Shown: positions 17,222 through 25,018 of the stretch, piece by piece
How positions within the stretch are numbered: the first letter of the stretch is position 1
Layout of the letters: every line of letters begins with the position of its first letter
Assembly (NCBI RefSeq): GCF_000176855.2
Contig: NC_015138.1
Coordinates: 3,224,001 to 3,288,000 of the forward strand
DNA length: 64,000 bases
Reading direction: 5' to 3'
Source of the DNA: Paracidovorax avenae ATCC 19860
GTDB lineage: Bacteria > Pseudomonadota > Gammaproteobacteria > Burkholderiales > Burkholderiaceae_C
Notes under the pieces: generated by a model
The model's database searches: none
The model's input: only the letters and a program-made list of their open reading frames with translations
What the model was told of the DNA's origin: nothing
Made by a program: the position numbers and the translations under genes

Positions 17222-18457
17222 ATGCCATCCAGTTCCCCAGCCACCCACGCGGGCCCCACCCCGCTCACCCAGGCCCCTGCCGGCCTGTCCACGCCCGTCC
17301 TGCTCCTCATGGCCACGGCCTGCGGCCTCTGCGCCGGGGCCAACTACTTCAACCAGCCCCTGCTGCATTCGATCGCGGTGCAACTGGGCGTGAGCGAATC
17401 ACGCGCCGCGTTCACCGTGACGATCGCCCAGGTGTCGTATGCGGCCGGCCTGCTGCTGCTGGTGCCGCTGGGCGACAAGCTGGAGAGGCGGCGCCTGGTG
17501 GTGGCGCTGATGGCGCTGGCCGCCTGCGGGCTGTTCCTGAGCGGATTCGCCGGCAGCTTCGGCGCACTGGCCGCCGGCACGCTGATGACGGGGCTGTTCT
17601 CGGTGGCGGCGCAGGTGCTGGTGCCGATGGCCGCGGCGCTGGCCGCGCCGGGGCGCAGCGGCCGAGCGGTGGGGCTGGTGATGAGCGGCCTGCTGGTGGG
17701 CATCCTGGCGGCACGCAGCGTGGCGGGGCTGCTGTCGGGCGTGGGCGGATGGAGCCTGGTGTACCGCGTGGGCGGGATCGCGATCCTGGTCGTGGCCGTG
17801 GCACTGTGGTTCGCCCTGCCGGCACTGCGCACGCCGAACCCGCCCAGCTACGGGCAGGTGCTGCGCTCGCTGGCCACCCTGGCGCGGCAGCACCCGCGGC
17901 TGCGCAGCCGGGCCCTGCTGGGCGGCCTGTCCTTCGGCTCGGTGAGCGTGCTGTTTTCCACGATGGCGCTGATGCTGGCCGGGCCCGCGCACCGGCTGGG
18001 AGACGCGCAGATCGGCCTGGTGGGGCTGGCGGGCGTGGCCGGCGCGCTCATGGCCAACTGGGCGGGCCGCATGGCCGACCGCGGACATGAGCAGTGGACC
18101 ACGCGGGCCTCCGTGCTGCTGCTCGCGGCCAGCTGGGGCGCACTGTGGCTGGGCGGCGCCAGCCTGCCGTGGTTCCTGGTGGGGGTGCTGGCGATCGACC
18201 TGGCGCTGCAGGGCGTGCACATCAGCAACCAGAACGTGATCTACGCCCTGGCGCCGCAGGCCCGCTCGCGGCTCAACGCCGTGTACATGACGACCTACTT
18301 CGCCGGCGCCGCCCTCGGCTCCGCGCTGGGTTCGGCGGCATGGCAGCACGGCGGCTGGGGCGCCACCTGCGCCATCGGCCTGGCGGTGGCGGGCGCGAAC
18401 TGCGCCGCGATGTGGCACGACGCCCGGCTGGCCCGGCAGGCGGCCCGCCACGGATGA
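17222..18457 (+). CDS. MFS transporter (YnfM/AraJ-like efflux)
   Basis: The 411-residue protein has 12 predicted membrane helices. MFS signatures include GANYFNQPLLHSIAVQLGVS, the loop motif PLGDKLERRRLVV and GTLMTGLFSVAAQVLVPMAA. The sequence NYFNQPLLxxIA is typical of a proteobacterial DHA1 subgroup of drug or metabolite exporters. Its position behind a SoxR-box promoter and a RidA-like gene suggests export of a redox-active or toxic compound. ATG 17222 is taken; an upstream in-frame ATG at 17162 would add 20 residues without membrane character. Confidence 0.87.
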   Translation: MPSSSPATHAGPTPLTQAPAGLSTPVLLLMATACGLCAGANYFNQPLLHSIAVQLGVSESRAAFTVTIAQVSYAAGLLLLVPLGDKLERRRLVVALMALAACGLFLSGFAGSFGALAAGTLMTGLFSVAAQVLVPMAAALAAPGRSGRAVGLVMSGLLVGILAARSVAGLLSGVGGWSLVYRVGGIAILVVAVALWFALPALRTPNPPSYGQVLRSLATLARQHPRLRSRALLGGLSFGSVSVLFSTMALMLAGPAHRLGDAQIGLVGLAGVAGALMANWAGRMADRGHEQWTTRASVLLLAASWGALWLGGASLPWFLVGVLAIDLALQGVHISNQNVIYALAPQARSRLNAVYMTTYFAGAALGSALGSAAWQHGGWGATCAIGLAVAGANCAAMWHDARLARQAARHG

Positions 18458-18586
18458 GCGCGGTCGCGCAATGGCGGCGTGGTCCGACACGGCCCCCCCC
18501 GGCCGTACCGGTGTAATGGCTTCCAGAAGGCCCCGCACGCCGCGCGGCCGGCCCACCCAACCATGCATTGCGAGGAGGACCGACCC

Positions 18587-18841
18587 ATGCACGCAGAACA
18601 CGCGACCATCCACGGCGAAGTGACCTACCGCGAGGGCGACGGCATGCCCATCGCCATTCCCGAAGGCCCGGTGGAACTCACCCATGCGGACGACAGCGTC
18701 ACGCTGAGCTGGAAGGAACAGGACGAAAACGCAGCGGGCGTCGCCGCCCTGCCCCGCCATGAGTTCGACCGCTATGTGAAGGAAGGCAAGATCGTCACCG
18801 AAGGCGGCCGCGGCGGCACCGGGGATGGCGGCGGTGACTGA
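18587..18841 (+). CDS. Small conserved-type hypothetical protein
   Basis: An 84-residue, acidic, soluble protein with no signal or membrane segment. A strong Shine-Dalgarno (GAGGAGG, 18572-18578) places the start at MHAEHATIHGEV. The body predicts mainly beta structure (PVELTHADDSVTLSWKEQ) followed by LPRHEFDRYVKEGKI, and the chain ends in a glycine-rich tail (GGRGGTGDGGGD). I do not recognise a family. It is transcribed separately from the MFS gene, 129 bp upstream. Confidence 0.65.
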   Translation: MHAEHATIHGEVTYREGDGMPIAIPEGPVELTHADDSVTLSWKEQDENAAGVAALPRHEFDRYVKEGKIVTEGGRGGTGDGGGD

Positions 18842-18915
18842 TCGGCCCTCACGATCACCCTCCACGTTCACGCACCACTGAAAGGCGCTGAACACACTCC
18901 AGCAGGCCGGTCCCT

Positions 18916-19686
18916 TCAGCGGATCGACAGGGCCTCTGCCGCCTGCGCCAATTGCTCGCGCGCGGCCTGCAGGTCGGCTTCCAGCGGCCGGTCCAGGCGG
19001 CGGATGAAGGGGCAGGTCAGCACGGCCAGCGCCTGGCCCTGCGGCCCGCGCACGGGCATGGAGATGTCGATCACGCCGAAGGCCTGCTGGCTGTCGCCCT
19101 GCCACCAGCCCTGCGTGCGCACATGCTCCAGGATGGTGTGCAGTTCCGCCGGCTGCATGGGCGCTTCGCCCTCGGCGCCCTGCGTGGCCTGGTGCTCGGC
19201 CAGCATCTCGGCGCGGCGCTGCTCGGTCTGGAAGGCCAGCATCACATGGCCCGAGCCGGTGTCGATCAGGCTCACCCGCACGCCCAGCCGGATCGACAGG
19301 CCCCAGTTGCCCGGTCCGTTGACCTGGGCCACCACCGTGATATCCCCCCGGTTATAGACGCCCAGGTGGCAGGACTGCTGCGCCGCCGTGGCGAAGCCCT
19401 CCATCACCGGCAGGGCCTGCGACACCATGCGCTCCATGGGCGGATGGCTGTGCCCCAGCACGAAGAGCTTGAGGCTGAGCGCGTAGCGGTCGCCCTGCGG
19501 TGAGCGGGTGACGTAGTCGCGCGCCACCAGCCTCTCGAGCATGCGGTAGATCTCGCCCGGACTGCGGCCCATGGCCTTCACGATCTCGGCGCGGGTGAGG
19601 CCATGGGGCTGGCCGGCCAGCAGCTCGAGGATGTCCAGCCCTTTGTCGAGGGCGGGAGCACGGTAGCGATCGGTTTCTTCTGTCAT
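18916..19686 (-). CDS. IclR family transcriptional regulator
   Basis: The 256-residue regulator has an N-terminal winged helix (ALDKGLDILELLAGQPHGLT, AEIVKAMGRSPGEIYRMLE) and a C-terminal IclR effector domain (GDRYALSLKLFVLGH, CHLGVYNRGDITVVAQV, DTGSGHVMLAF, GVIDISMPVRG). IclR proteins bind a small catabolic metabolite. The start MTEETDRY is preferred over upstream frames because the family begins shortly before the ALDKGL helix. It is divergent from the porin gene, and an inverted repeat at 19871-19884 in the shared intergenic region may be its operator, suggesting porin control. Confidence 0.9.
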   Translation of the reverse strand: MTEETDRYRAPALDKGLDILELLAGQPHGLTRAEIVKAMGRSPGEIYRMLERLVARDYVTRSPQGDRYALSLKLFVLGHSHPPMERMVSQALPVMEGFATAAQQSCHLGVYNRGDITVVAQVNGPGNWGLSIRLGVRVSLIDTGSGHVMLAFQTEQRRAEMLAEHQATQGAEGEAPMQPAELHTILEHVRTQGWWQGDSQQAFGVIDISMPVRGPQGQALAVLTCPFIRRLDRPLEADLQAAREQLAQAAEALSIR

Positions 19687-19851
19687 GGCGGGAAATGGGA
19701 TGGGGAGGCCTGCTCCGGAAGGGGCCGGCGGCGCGCTGGTGCGGATTCTCCGGGCAATCGCGCGGTGGCGTGCCGGCAATTTGCCGTGGCTCCGTCGCCA
19801 CGGCAGCAGGGTATCCCCTCATTGGCGCTGCAGGCTGCAAGTTTTTACATT

Positions 19852-19884
19852 GTTCCTCAATGAACGAAAAGTTCATATATGAAC
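19852..19884. promoter_or_regulatory. Palindromic operator candidate in the iclR-porin intergenic region
   Basis: The perfect 14-bp palindrome GTTCATATATGAAC (19871-19884) lies next to an imperfect relative GTTCCTCAATGAAC (19852-19865); the two begin 19 bp apart, roughly two helical turns. The stretch is AT-rich in an otherwise GC-rich 387-bp gap (19687-20073). The rest of that gap shows no gene or clear repeat apart from the porin ribosome-binding site. Assignment to IclR is inference from adjacency. Confidence 0.5.
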
Positions 19885-20073
19885 TTGAAGGCGAGGCTTA
19901 CGAGGCCGCGCCGCGAGGTGCTGCCCGCGAGGGCGGTGGCTCCAAAGGCTTCCGGCGCGATGCCCCGCGCCCGGATCAGCCGGCGCGGTTGCGCGCCACG
20001 GGTGGGGTGACTGCCGGGCGCAGCCCGGTTCCTTTTTTCGATCAGCAAAGTTACTACAACGGAGATAAACGCT

Positions 20074-21141
20074 GTGAATACGCATTCCAAGACAACCCTG
20101 GCGGCTGCGGCCGCGCTGCTGGCCGCGGCCGGCACGCTGCCCGGCGCGGCGCACGCGCAGTCCAACGTCACGCTCTATGGCCGCGTGGTCGCGGGCGTGG
20201 AATACATCAACAAGATCGCTGACCCCGTCACCGGCCAGACGAACTCGCTCACGCGCGCTGCCGACAACCAGTGGGGCACGAGCATGATCGGCTTCCGCGG
20301 CAAGGAAGACCTGGGCGGCGGCCTGAGCGCCGTCTTCAACCTGGAAGGCGGCTTCAGCGCCACCAAGGGCACGACCGGCTCGGCGTTCTTCAATCGCCGC
20401 TCGCTGGTGGGCCTGAGCAGCGCCAGCTGGGGCACCCTGATGTTCGGCAAGAACCTCTTCAACAGCAACGACGTGTGGAACATCGATCCCACGGGCCAGC
20501 AGTTCATGAGCAGCTCGACGCTGGTGCGCGGCCGCAACTGGCCGGGCGTGAACAACCTCATCGAGTACACCACGCCCAACTTCGGCGGCTTCACCGCCAA
20601 CGTGCAATTGGGCATGGGCGAGCAGCCGGGATCGAACAAGCAGTTGCGCAACGAAGGCCTGTCGCTGGCCTATGCCGCGAACAACCTCGAAGTGCGCGCC
20701 ATGCTCAACAGCCGGCGCGATGCCAACGGCAACTACAGCGACGCCTACAACTATTCCAAGGACGCGATCCTGGGCGGTACCTACCGCATCGGCGCGGCCA
20801 AGCTGTTCGCCGCCTATGAGGCCATCTCCGCCCCCGATGCCGCGGCCGGCGCCCCCAGCAAGCTCAAGCACGGCTGGCTGGGCGTGCGCTACGACGTGAC
20901 GTCCGCGCTGACCCTGATCGGCGCAGGCTACCGCGTCAGCGCCAACCGCGGCAACGGCAACGCCACCCTGCTGATGGTGGGCGCGGACTACTACCTGTCC
21001 AAGCGCACCTTCCTGTACGCGTCGCTGGGCGGCGTGAACAACAGCTCCACCGCCAACTACGCGGCCGACGTCACCGTCAACGGCCCGGGCGCCGGTGCAT
21101 CGCAGCGCGCGATGTACTTCGGCATGGGCCACTCGTTCTGA
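20074..21141 (+). CDS. Gram-negative porin (Porin_4/OmpC-like)
   Basis: A 355-residue outer-membrane trimeric porin of the betaproteobacterial type. A signal peptide (AAAAALLAAAGTLPGAAHA) is followed by QSNVTLYGRVVAGVEYI, the hallmark first strand. Later come SMIGFRGKEDLGGGLSAVF, NRRSLVGLSSASWGTLMFG and the C-terminal strand AMYFGMGHSF with terminal phenylalanine, the assembly signal. The start is GTG, supported by ACGGAGAT eight bases upstream. It mediates passive uptake of small solutes. A strong terminator at 21199-21231 closes the unit. Confidence 0.95.
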   Translation: MNTHSKTTLAAAAALLAAAGTLPGAAHAQSNVTLYGRVVAGVEYINKIADPVTGQTNSLTRAADNQWGTSMIGFRGKEDLGGGLSAVFNLEGGFSATKGTTGSAFFNRRSLVGLSSASWGTLMFGKNLFNSNDVWNIDPTGQQFMSSSTLVRGRNWPGVNNLIEYTTPNFGGFTANVQLGMGEQPGSNKQLRNEGLSLAYAANNLEVRAMLNSRRDANGNYSDAYNYSKDAILGGTYRIGAAKLFAAYEAISAPDAAAGAPSKLKHGWLGVRYDVTSALTLIGAGYRVSANRGNGNATLLMVGADYYLSKRTFLYASLGGVNNSSTANYAADVTVNGPGAGASQRAMYFGMGHSF

Positions 21142-21198
21142 GGAGGGCCGCATCCCGGTTTTTCTGTTTTTTCATTGCGAGCCGGTACACCGGCATTG

Positions 21199-21231
21199 GG
21201 GCTGCCATGCGGGACATGGCAGCCCTTTTTT
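21199..21231 (+). terminator. Strong Rho-independent terminator after the porin
   Basis: An 11-bp perfect stem (GGGCTGCCATG / CATGGCAGCCC), a five-base CGGGA loop and six T residues. It lies 57 bp after the porin stop and just before the convergent GTPase gene. Confidence 0.93.
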
Positions 21232-21256
21232 CATTGGCGCACGCCTGCGCCCTGGG

Positions 21257-22225
21257 TCAGGCGTCTTCGCCGCGTTCGGCTCCGCTGGCGGGCCGCCCTC
21301 CCTTGCGGCGCGATTCGCGCTCGGCCTTCCTGGCGGCCCGGGCGGCTTCCTGGACCTGCGCCGCCGCGCTCCAGGCCTCGAATTCGGGCGGCGTCTCCAG
21401 CGTGATGCGCCCGAGGATGGCACTGCGGAAGTCCGTCATCACCAGCTCGGCCGCCTTCTGCAGGTTCACGCGCCCGCCCGACATCACGGCCCCGCGCTTG
21501 CGCGCGATGAGCGTGAGCAGTTCATCGTCGTGCAGCGCCGCGATCGCTGCCGCATCCAGCCCGAGGCGGTAGCGCGCATCCAGCAGGGGCGCGTAGTGGC
21601 GCTGCAGATAGGCCAGCAGCTCCAGCGCCACCTCTTCCTCGTCGTAGGCATTGCGGCCCACCGCGCCGCTCGCGGCGAGCTTGTAGCCGCTTTCCGGAAT
21701 GGTGATGCGCGGCCACAGCATGCCCGGGGTGTCCCACAGGTAGAAATCATCGTCCAGCACGATGCGCTGCTCGAGCTTGGTGATGCCGGCCTCGTCGCCG
21801 GTCTTCGCCTGGGTCTTGCCGGTGAGCGTGTTGATCAGGGTGGACTTGCCCACGTTGGGAATGCCGCAGATCAGCACGCGCATGGGCTTGGCCATGCCGC
21901 CGCGCTGGGGCGCGAGCTGCCGGCAGGCGTCGATCAGGCGGCGTGCCGGCGCGGTGTCGGAGGCATCCAGCCCGATGGCGCGGGTGTCGGCGCGGGCGTT
22001 GTACCAGTCGAGCCAGGCCGGCGTGCGGGTGGCATCGGCCACGTCCTGCTTGTTCAGCACCTTGAGGGTGGGCCGGTGGCCGGTGAGCTCGGCCAGCAGC
22101 GGGTTGGCGCTGGAGCCGGGCAGGCGCGCGTCCAGGAGCTCGATGACGACGTCGATGTCCTTGATGCGCTCGCCGATCGCCTTGCGCGTGGAATGCATGT
22201 GGCCGGGAAACCATTGGATGGCCAT
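21257..22225 (-). CDS. ylqF: Ribosome biogenesis GTPase YlqF/RbgA
   Basis: The 322-residue protein is a circularly permuted GTPase: it starts IQWFPGHMHSTRKAI, then the G4 motif NKQD (about residue 58), then the P-loop GIPNVGKST (about 122-130), T-G-D-E-A-G-I switch I and DTPG (G3). This order (G4-G1-G3) and the N-terminus define the YlqF/RbgA family, which assists late assembly of the 50S subunit. A basic Arg/Lys-rich C-terminal tail (AARKAERESRRKGG) is present. The gene converges with the porin. Confidence 0.94.
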   Translation of the reverse strand: MAIQWFPGHMHSTRKAIGERIKDIDVVIELLDARLPGSSANPLLAELTGHRPTLKVLNKQDVADATRTPAWLDWYNARADTRAIGLDASDTAPARRLIDACRQLAPQRGGMAKPMRVLICGIPNVGKSTLINTLTGKTQAKTGDEAGITKLEQRIVLDDDFYLWDTPGMLWPRITIPESGYKLAASGAVGRNAYDEEEVALELLAYLQRHYAPLLDARYRLGLDAAAIAALHDDELLTLIARKRGAVMSGGRVNLQKAAELVMTDFRSAILGRITLETPPEFEAWSAAAQVQEAARAARKAERESRRKGGRPASGAERGEDA

Positions 22226-22352
22226 GGGATGGACTCAGGTGGTGCGTTGGGAGAAGGGGGATGGACGGGGCGTCGGCGCGGTCGCACGGATAATCGCGCA
22301 TCCGGCGCCCTGCCCCGCCACCGTTGTTCCACCGATTGTCCCAGACCCGCCC

Positions 22353-22604
22353 ATGACCCGCGCCTCTCCCACGCCGCCGCCGCCTTCCGAGACCACCCGG
22401 CGGCAGGCGTCCGAAATGCTGTTCAAGGGCGTGACCTGCGCGCTCATCGGCATCGTCATCCTGCTGGCGCCCTATTACGCGCGTTCGCTGAGCGTGCGCG
22501 ACCTCATGGGGCAGATCCACGTGGTCGGCTGGTTCGCGCTCGTGCTCGGGCTGGCCTTCATGGGCCGCTGGGGCTGGCAGCGCTGGCGCGGCGGCCCCCG
22601 GTGA
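22353..22604 (+). CDS. Small inner-membrane protein with two helices
   Basis: The 83-residue product has two predicted membrane helices (GVTCALIGIVILLAPYYA and VVGWFALVLGLAFMGRWGW), a Pro/Ser-rich cytoplasmic N-terminus and a basic C-terminus. It has no recognised family beyond small Comamonadaceae-type membrane proteins. Its stop codon overlaps the GTG start of the next gene by four bases, indicating translational coupling. Confidence 0.65.
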   Translation: MTRASPTPPPPSETTRRQASEMLFKGVTCALIGIVILLAPYYARSLSVRDLMGQIHVVGWFALVLGLAFMGRWGWQRWRGGPR

Positions 22605-22879
22605 ACACGCCGCACGGCCCGCAGGCGCTCCCGGCAGGCCTCGCGACCCTGCGCACCGCAGACGACGCGGCGCGGGCGTTCGCCGCACTGCAGGCGCTGG
22701 CGCAGGCCCGTGGCGTCACTCTGCGGCCGCCGCCCGGGCCGCCCACCACCTGCTGCGGCCGCGGCTGCAACGGCTGCGTCTGGGAGGGCTTCTATGCCGC
22801 CGCGCACTGGTGGTGCGAAGACGCGCAGGCAGCGCTGGCCCAGCCTCCGGCAGGCGTGCCCGTCGCTCCTGCTGCCTGA
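22601..22879 (+). CDS. Oxidoreductase-like domain protein (cysteine cluster)
   Basis: A 92-residue protein beginning at a GTG that overlaps the preceding stop (GTGA). The C-terminal half carries PPPGPPTTCCGRGCNGCVWE, the CC-x3-C-x2-CVW signature of the oxidoreductase-like N-terminal domain family (PF09791-type), a short Cys-rich module of unknown function that may bind metal. The first 40 residues are an Ala/Leu-rich helix. It is probably cotranslated with the small membrane protein upstream. Confidence 0.72.
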   Translation: MNTPHGPQALPAGLATLRTADDAARAFAALQALAQARGVTLRPPPGPPTTCCGRGCNGCVWEGFYAAAHWWCEDAQAALAQPPAGVPVAPAA

Positions 22880-22961
22880 ACGCCCACGCCAGCAGCCGGC
22901 GCGACAGTTATTTCGCGGCCCCGGGCGCCCTACGGTATTGCTGTCGCGTTATTCTCGGCCC

Positions 22962-24227
22962 ATGCATGCCACCGCGATCCCTGCCGCCGAGCCGGCCGAC
23001 GCCTCCCTGGAGGGCGTGCATTCCGCCGCCCACGCCCTGGCGGCCCGTCATGCACCCGAGCGCCTTGAGGCCGTGGTGGCCACGGGCCTGCTCGACTCCC
23101 CCGCAGAGCCTGGCTTCGACAGCCTGACGGCGACCGCGGCCCGCCTTCTGGGTGCCGCGGCATGTTTCATATCCGTCGTCGATGGGCAGCGCGATTTCTA
23201 CAAGAGCCAGTCCGGCTTTCCCGAAGCGCTGGCGCGTGCCCGCGAAATGGAGGGCCTGACGTTCTGCCACTTCACGCTGGACCGGGACGATGCGCTGGTC
23301 ATCCGCGACACGCACGCCGAGCCGCAATGGCGCGCCGTGCCCACCGTGGAAAGCCTGGGCGTGCGTGCCTACGTGGGCGTGCCCCTGAAGGCGCATGGGC
23401 AGAACATCGGCAGCTTCTGCGTGATCGACATGCGCCCGCGCGCCTGGACGGACGACGAACTGGAGACCATCCGCCAGCTGGCCGTCTCCGCGGCGCGCGA
23501 GCTGGACCTGCGCACCGCCCTGGCCGCCGCGCAGGAGGCCGCCGCCACGGCACGCGCCCAGGCGCTGGCGCGCGAACGGGTGCTGGCGGTGGTCGCGCAC
23601 GACCTGCGCACGCCGCTGCAGGTGCTGCAGCTCAGCGCCACGCAGATCCAGCGCTGCGCGGCGCCGCCGCCGGAGGCCATCGTGCAGCGCATGCTGTCGG
23701 CCGTGGGCATGATGGCCTCGCTGGTGGAAGGCCTGCTGCGGCCGTCCGACTCGGCATCGACCGTGCAGGCCCTGCCGCTGGCGACGCTGGCCACGGACGC
23801 GGTCGAGATGATGGCGCCCATCGCCGAGAAATGCGGCATCGCGCTGGTGCTGGGGCCGGTGCCCGACGCGCTGGTGCGGGTGGACTACGGCCAGATGGTG
23901 CGGGTGCTGGGCAACCTGATCGGCAATTCGCTCAAGTACTCGCCCGAGGGCAGCACCGTGCGCATGGCCGGCACCTGCAGTTCGCCGCACGCGGCGCGAT
24001 CGGTCGAACTCACGGTGGCGGACAACGGCATGGGCATGGCCCCGGAAGAAGTCGCGCGCGCGTTCGAGCCGGGCTGGCAGGGCGAGACGGCCCGTGCCCG
24101 CAAGGACGGCGTCGGCCTGGGCCTGGGCATCGTGAAATCGCTGGTGGAATCCAATCGCGGCCAGGTGCGCATGGAAAGCCGCCCCGGCCAGGGCACCTCC
24201 GTCACCATCACCCTGCCGCGCGCCTGA
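22962..24227 (+). CDS. Soluble GAF-domain sensor histidine kinase
   Basis: The 421-residue protein has no membrane helix. An N-terminal GAF domain (about residues 35-190; LLDSPAEPGFDSLTATAARL, FCVIDMRPRAWTDDELE) is followed by a helical linker, the HisKA H-box VVAHDLRTPLQVLQL (phosphorylated histidine) and an HATPase domain with N box NLIGNSLKYSP, G1 DNGMGM and G2 GVGLGLGI. It resembles GAF kinases whose domain senses small molecules or light via a linked chromophore; the ligand is unknown. No response regulator is adjacent. Confidence 0.9.
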   Translation: MHATAIPAAEPADASLEGVHSAAHALAARHAPERLEAVVATGLLDSPAEPGFDSLTATAARLLGAAACFISVVDGQRDFYKSQSGFPEALARAREMEGLTFCHFTLDRDDALVIRDTHAEPQWRAVPTVESLGVRAYVGVPLKAHGQNIGSFCVIDMRPRAWTDDELETIRQLAVSAARELDLRTALAAAQEAAATARAQALARERVLAVVAHDLRTPLQVLQLSATQIQRCAAPPPEAIVQRMLSAVGMMASLVEGLLRPSDSASTVQALPLATLATDAVEMMAPIAEKCGIALVLGPVPDALVRVDYGQMVRVLGNLIGNSLKYSPEGSTVRMAGTCSSPHAARSVELTVADNGMGMAPEEVARAFEPGWQGETARARKDGVGLGLGIVKSLVESNRGQVRMESRPGQGTSVTITLPRA

Positions 24228-24254
24228 GCGGCGCGCCCGCGCTCAGCGCGCCGC
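24228..24254. terminator. GC-rich hairpin between convergent genes (weak terminator candidate)
   Basis: A 9-bp perfect stem (GCGGCGCGC / GCGCGCCGC, 24228-24236 and 24246-24254) with a nine-base loop sits exactly at the junction of two convergent genes. No T-run follows on either strand, so efficient intrinsic termination is doubtful. Confidence 0.35.
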
Positions 24255-24878
24255 CACCATGCGCAGGCCCAGCGCGATGAAGACCGTGCCCGCGATGCGG
24301 TCCAGCCACAGGCCGGCGCGCGGCCGGCGCTGCAGCCAGCCGCCGATGGTGCCGGCGAAGCAGCCCAGCAGGCCGAAGAGCACCGCTGCCTGCAGCGTGA
24401 ACACCAGCCCCAGCACGCCCAGCTGCGACCCCACCGCGCCCTGCGAGGGCACCGCGAACTGTGGCAGGAATGAGAGGAAGAACAGCACGACCTTCGGATT
24501 GACCGCATTCGCCAGCATGCCCCTGGCGAACAGGGTACGCAGCGGCTGGGCGGCCTGGGCAGCCACGTCCGTGCGCAGGGAGCCGCCGCTGCCGGCATGC
24601 CGCAGGGCCTGCACGCCGAGCCACACGAGGTAGGCGCCCCCTACCCACTTGAGCACGGTGAATGCAGCGGGCGACGCCGCGATCATCGCGCTCACGCCGA
24701 GCACCGCCAGCAGCGTGTGGCTCAGGCAGCCCGCCGCGCAGCCGAGCCCGAAGGCCACGCCCCGGGCCCGGCCCCGGGACATGCCCATGCCCAGCACCAT
24801 GAGGTTGTCCGGCCCCGGCGTGGCGGTGATGAGGACGGCGGCGAGCAGGAAGGCGAGGATCTGGGCGGCGGTGGGCAT
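24243..24878 (-). CDS. LysE/RhtB family amino-acid exporter
   Basis: The 211-residue inner-membrane protein has about six helices and family motifs ITATPGPDNLMVLGMGMSRG, AAGCLSHTLLAVLGVSA and KWVGGAYLVWLGVQALR, followed by ANAVNPKVVLFFLSFLPQF, where NPK is the LysE/RhtB hallmark. These proteins export amino acids or their analogues such as homoserine lactone and threonine; the substrate cannot be assigned. The start MPTAAQILAFLL fits the family N-terminus. It is divergent from the TPP enzyme gene. Confidence 0.9.
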   Translation of the reverse strand: MPTAAQILAFLLAAVLITATPGPDNLMVLGMGMSRGRARGVAFGLGCAAGCLSHTLLAVLGVSAMIAASPAAFTVLKWVGGAYLVWLGVQALRHAGSGGSLRTDVAAQAAQPLRTLFARGMLANAVNPKVVLFFLSFLPQFAVPSQGAVGSQLGVLGLVFTLQAAVLFGLLGCFAGTIGGWLQRRPRAGLWLDRIAGTVFIALGLRMVAAR

Positions 24879-25018
24879 CGCGCGATGATACGGGGCCGTT
24901 GCGCGGCCCTCGGTCGGCGGCCGGTGCGCCGGGCCCGGCTGTTCCATCGAGCGGAACGCATCCCCTAGGCAGCGTCCGCGCACTGGGCGATAGTGGCGCA
25001 TTCCCCTTCTTCCCACCC

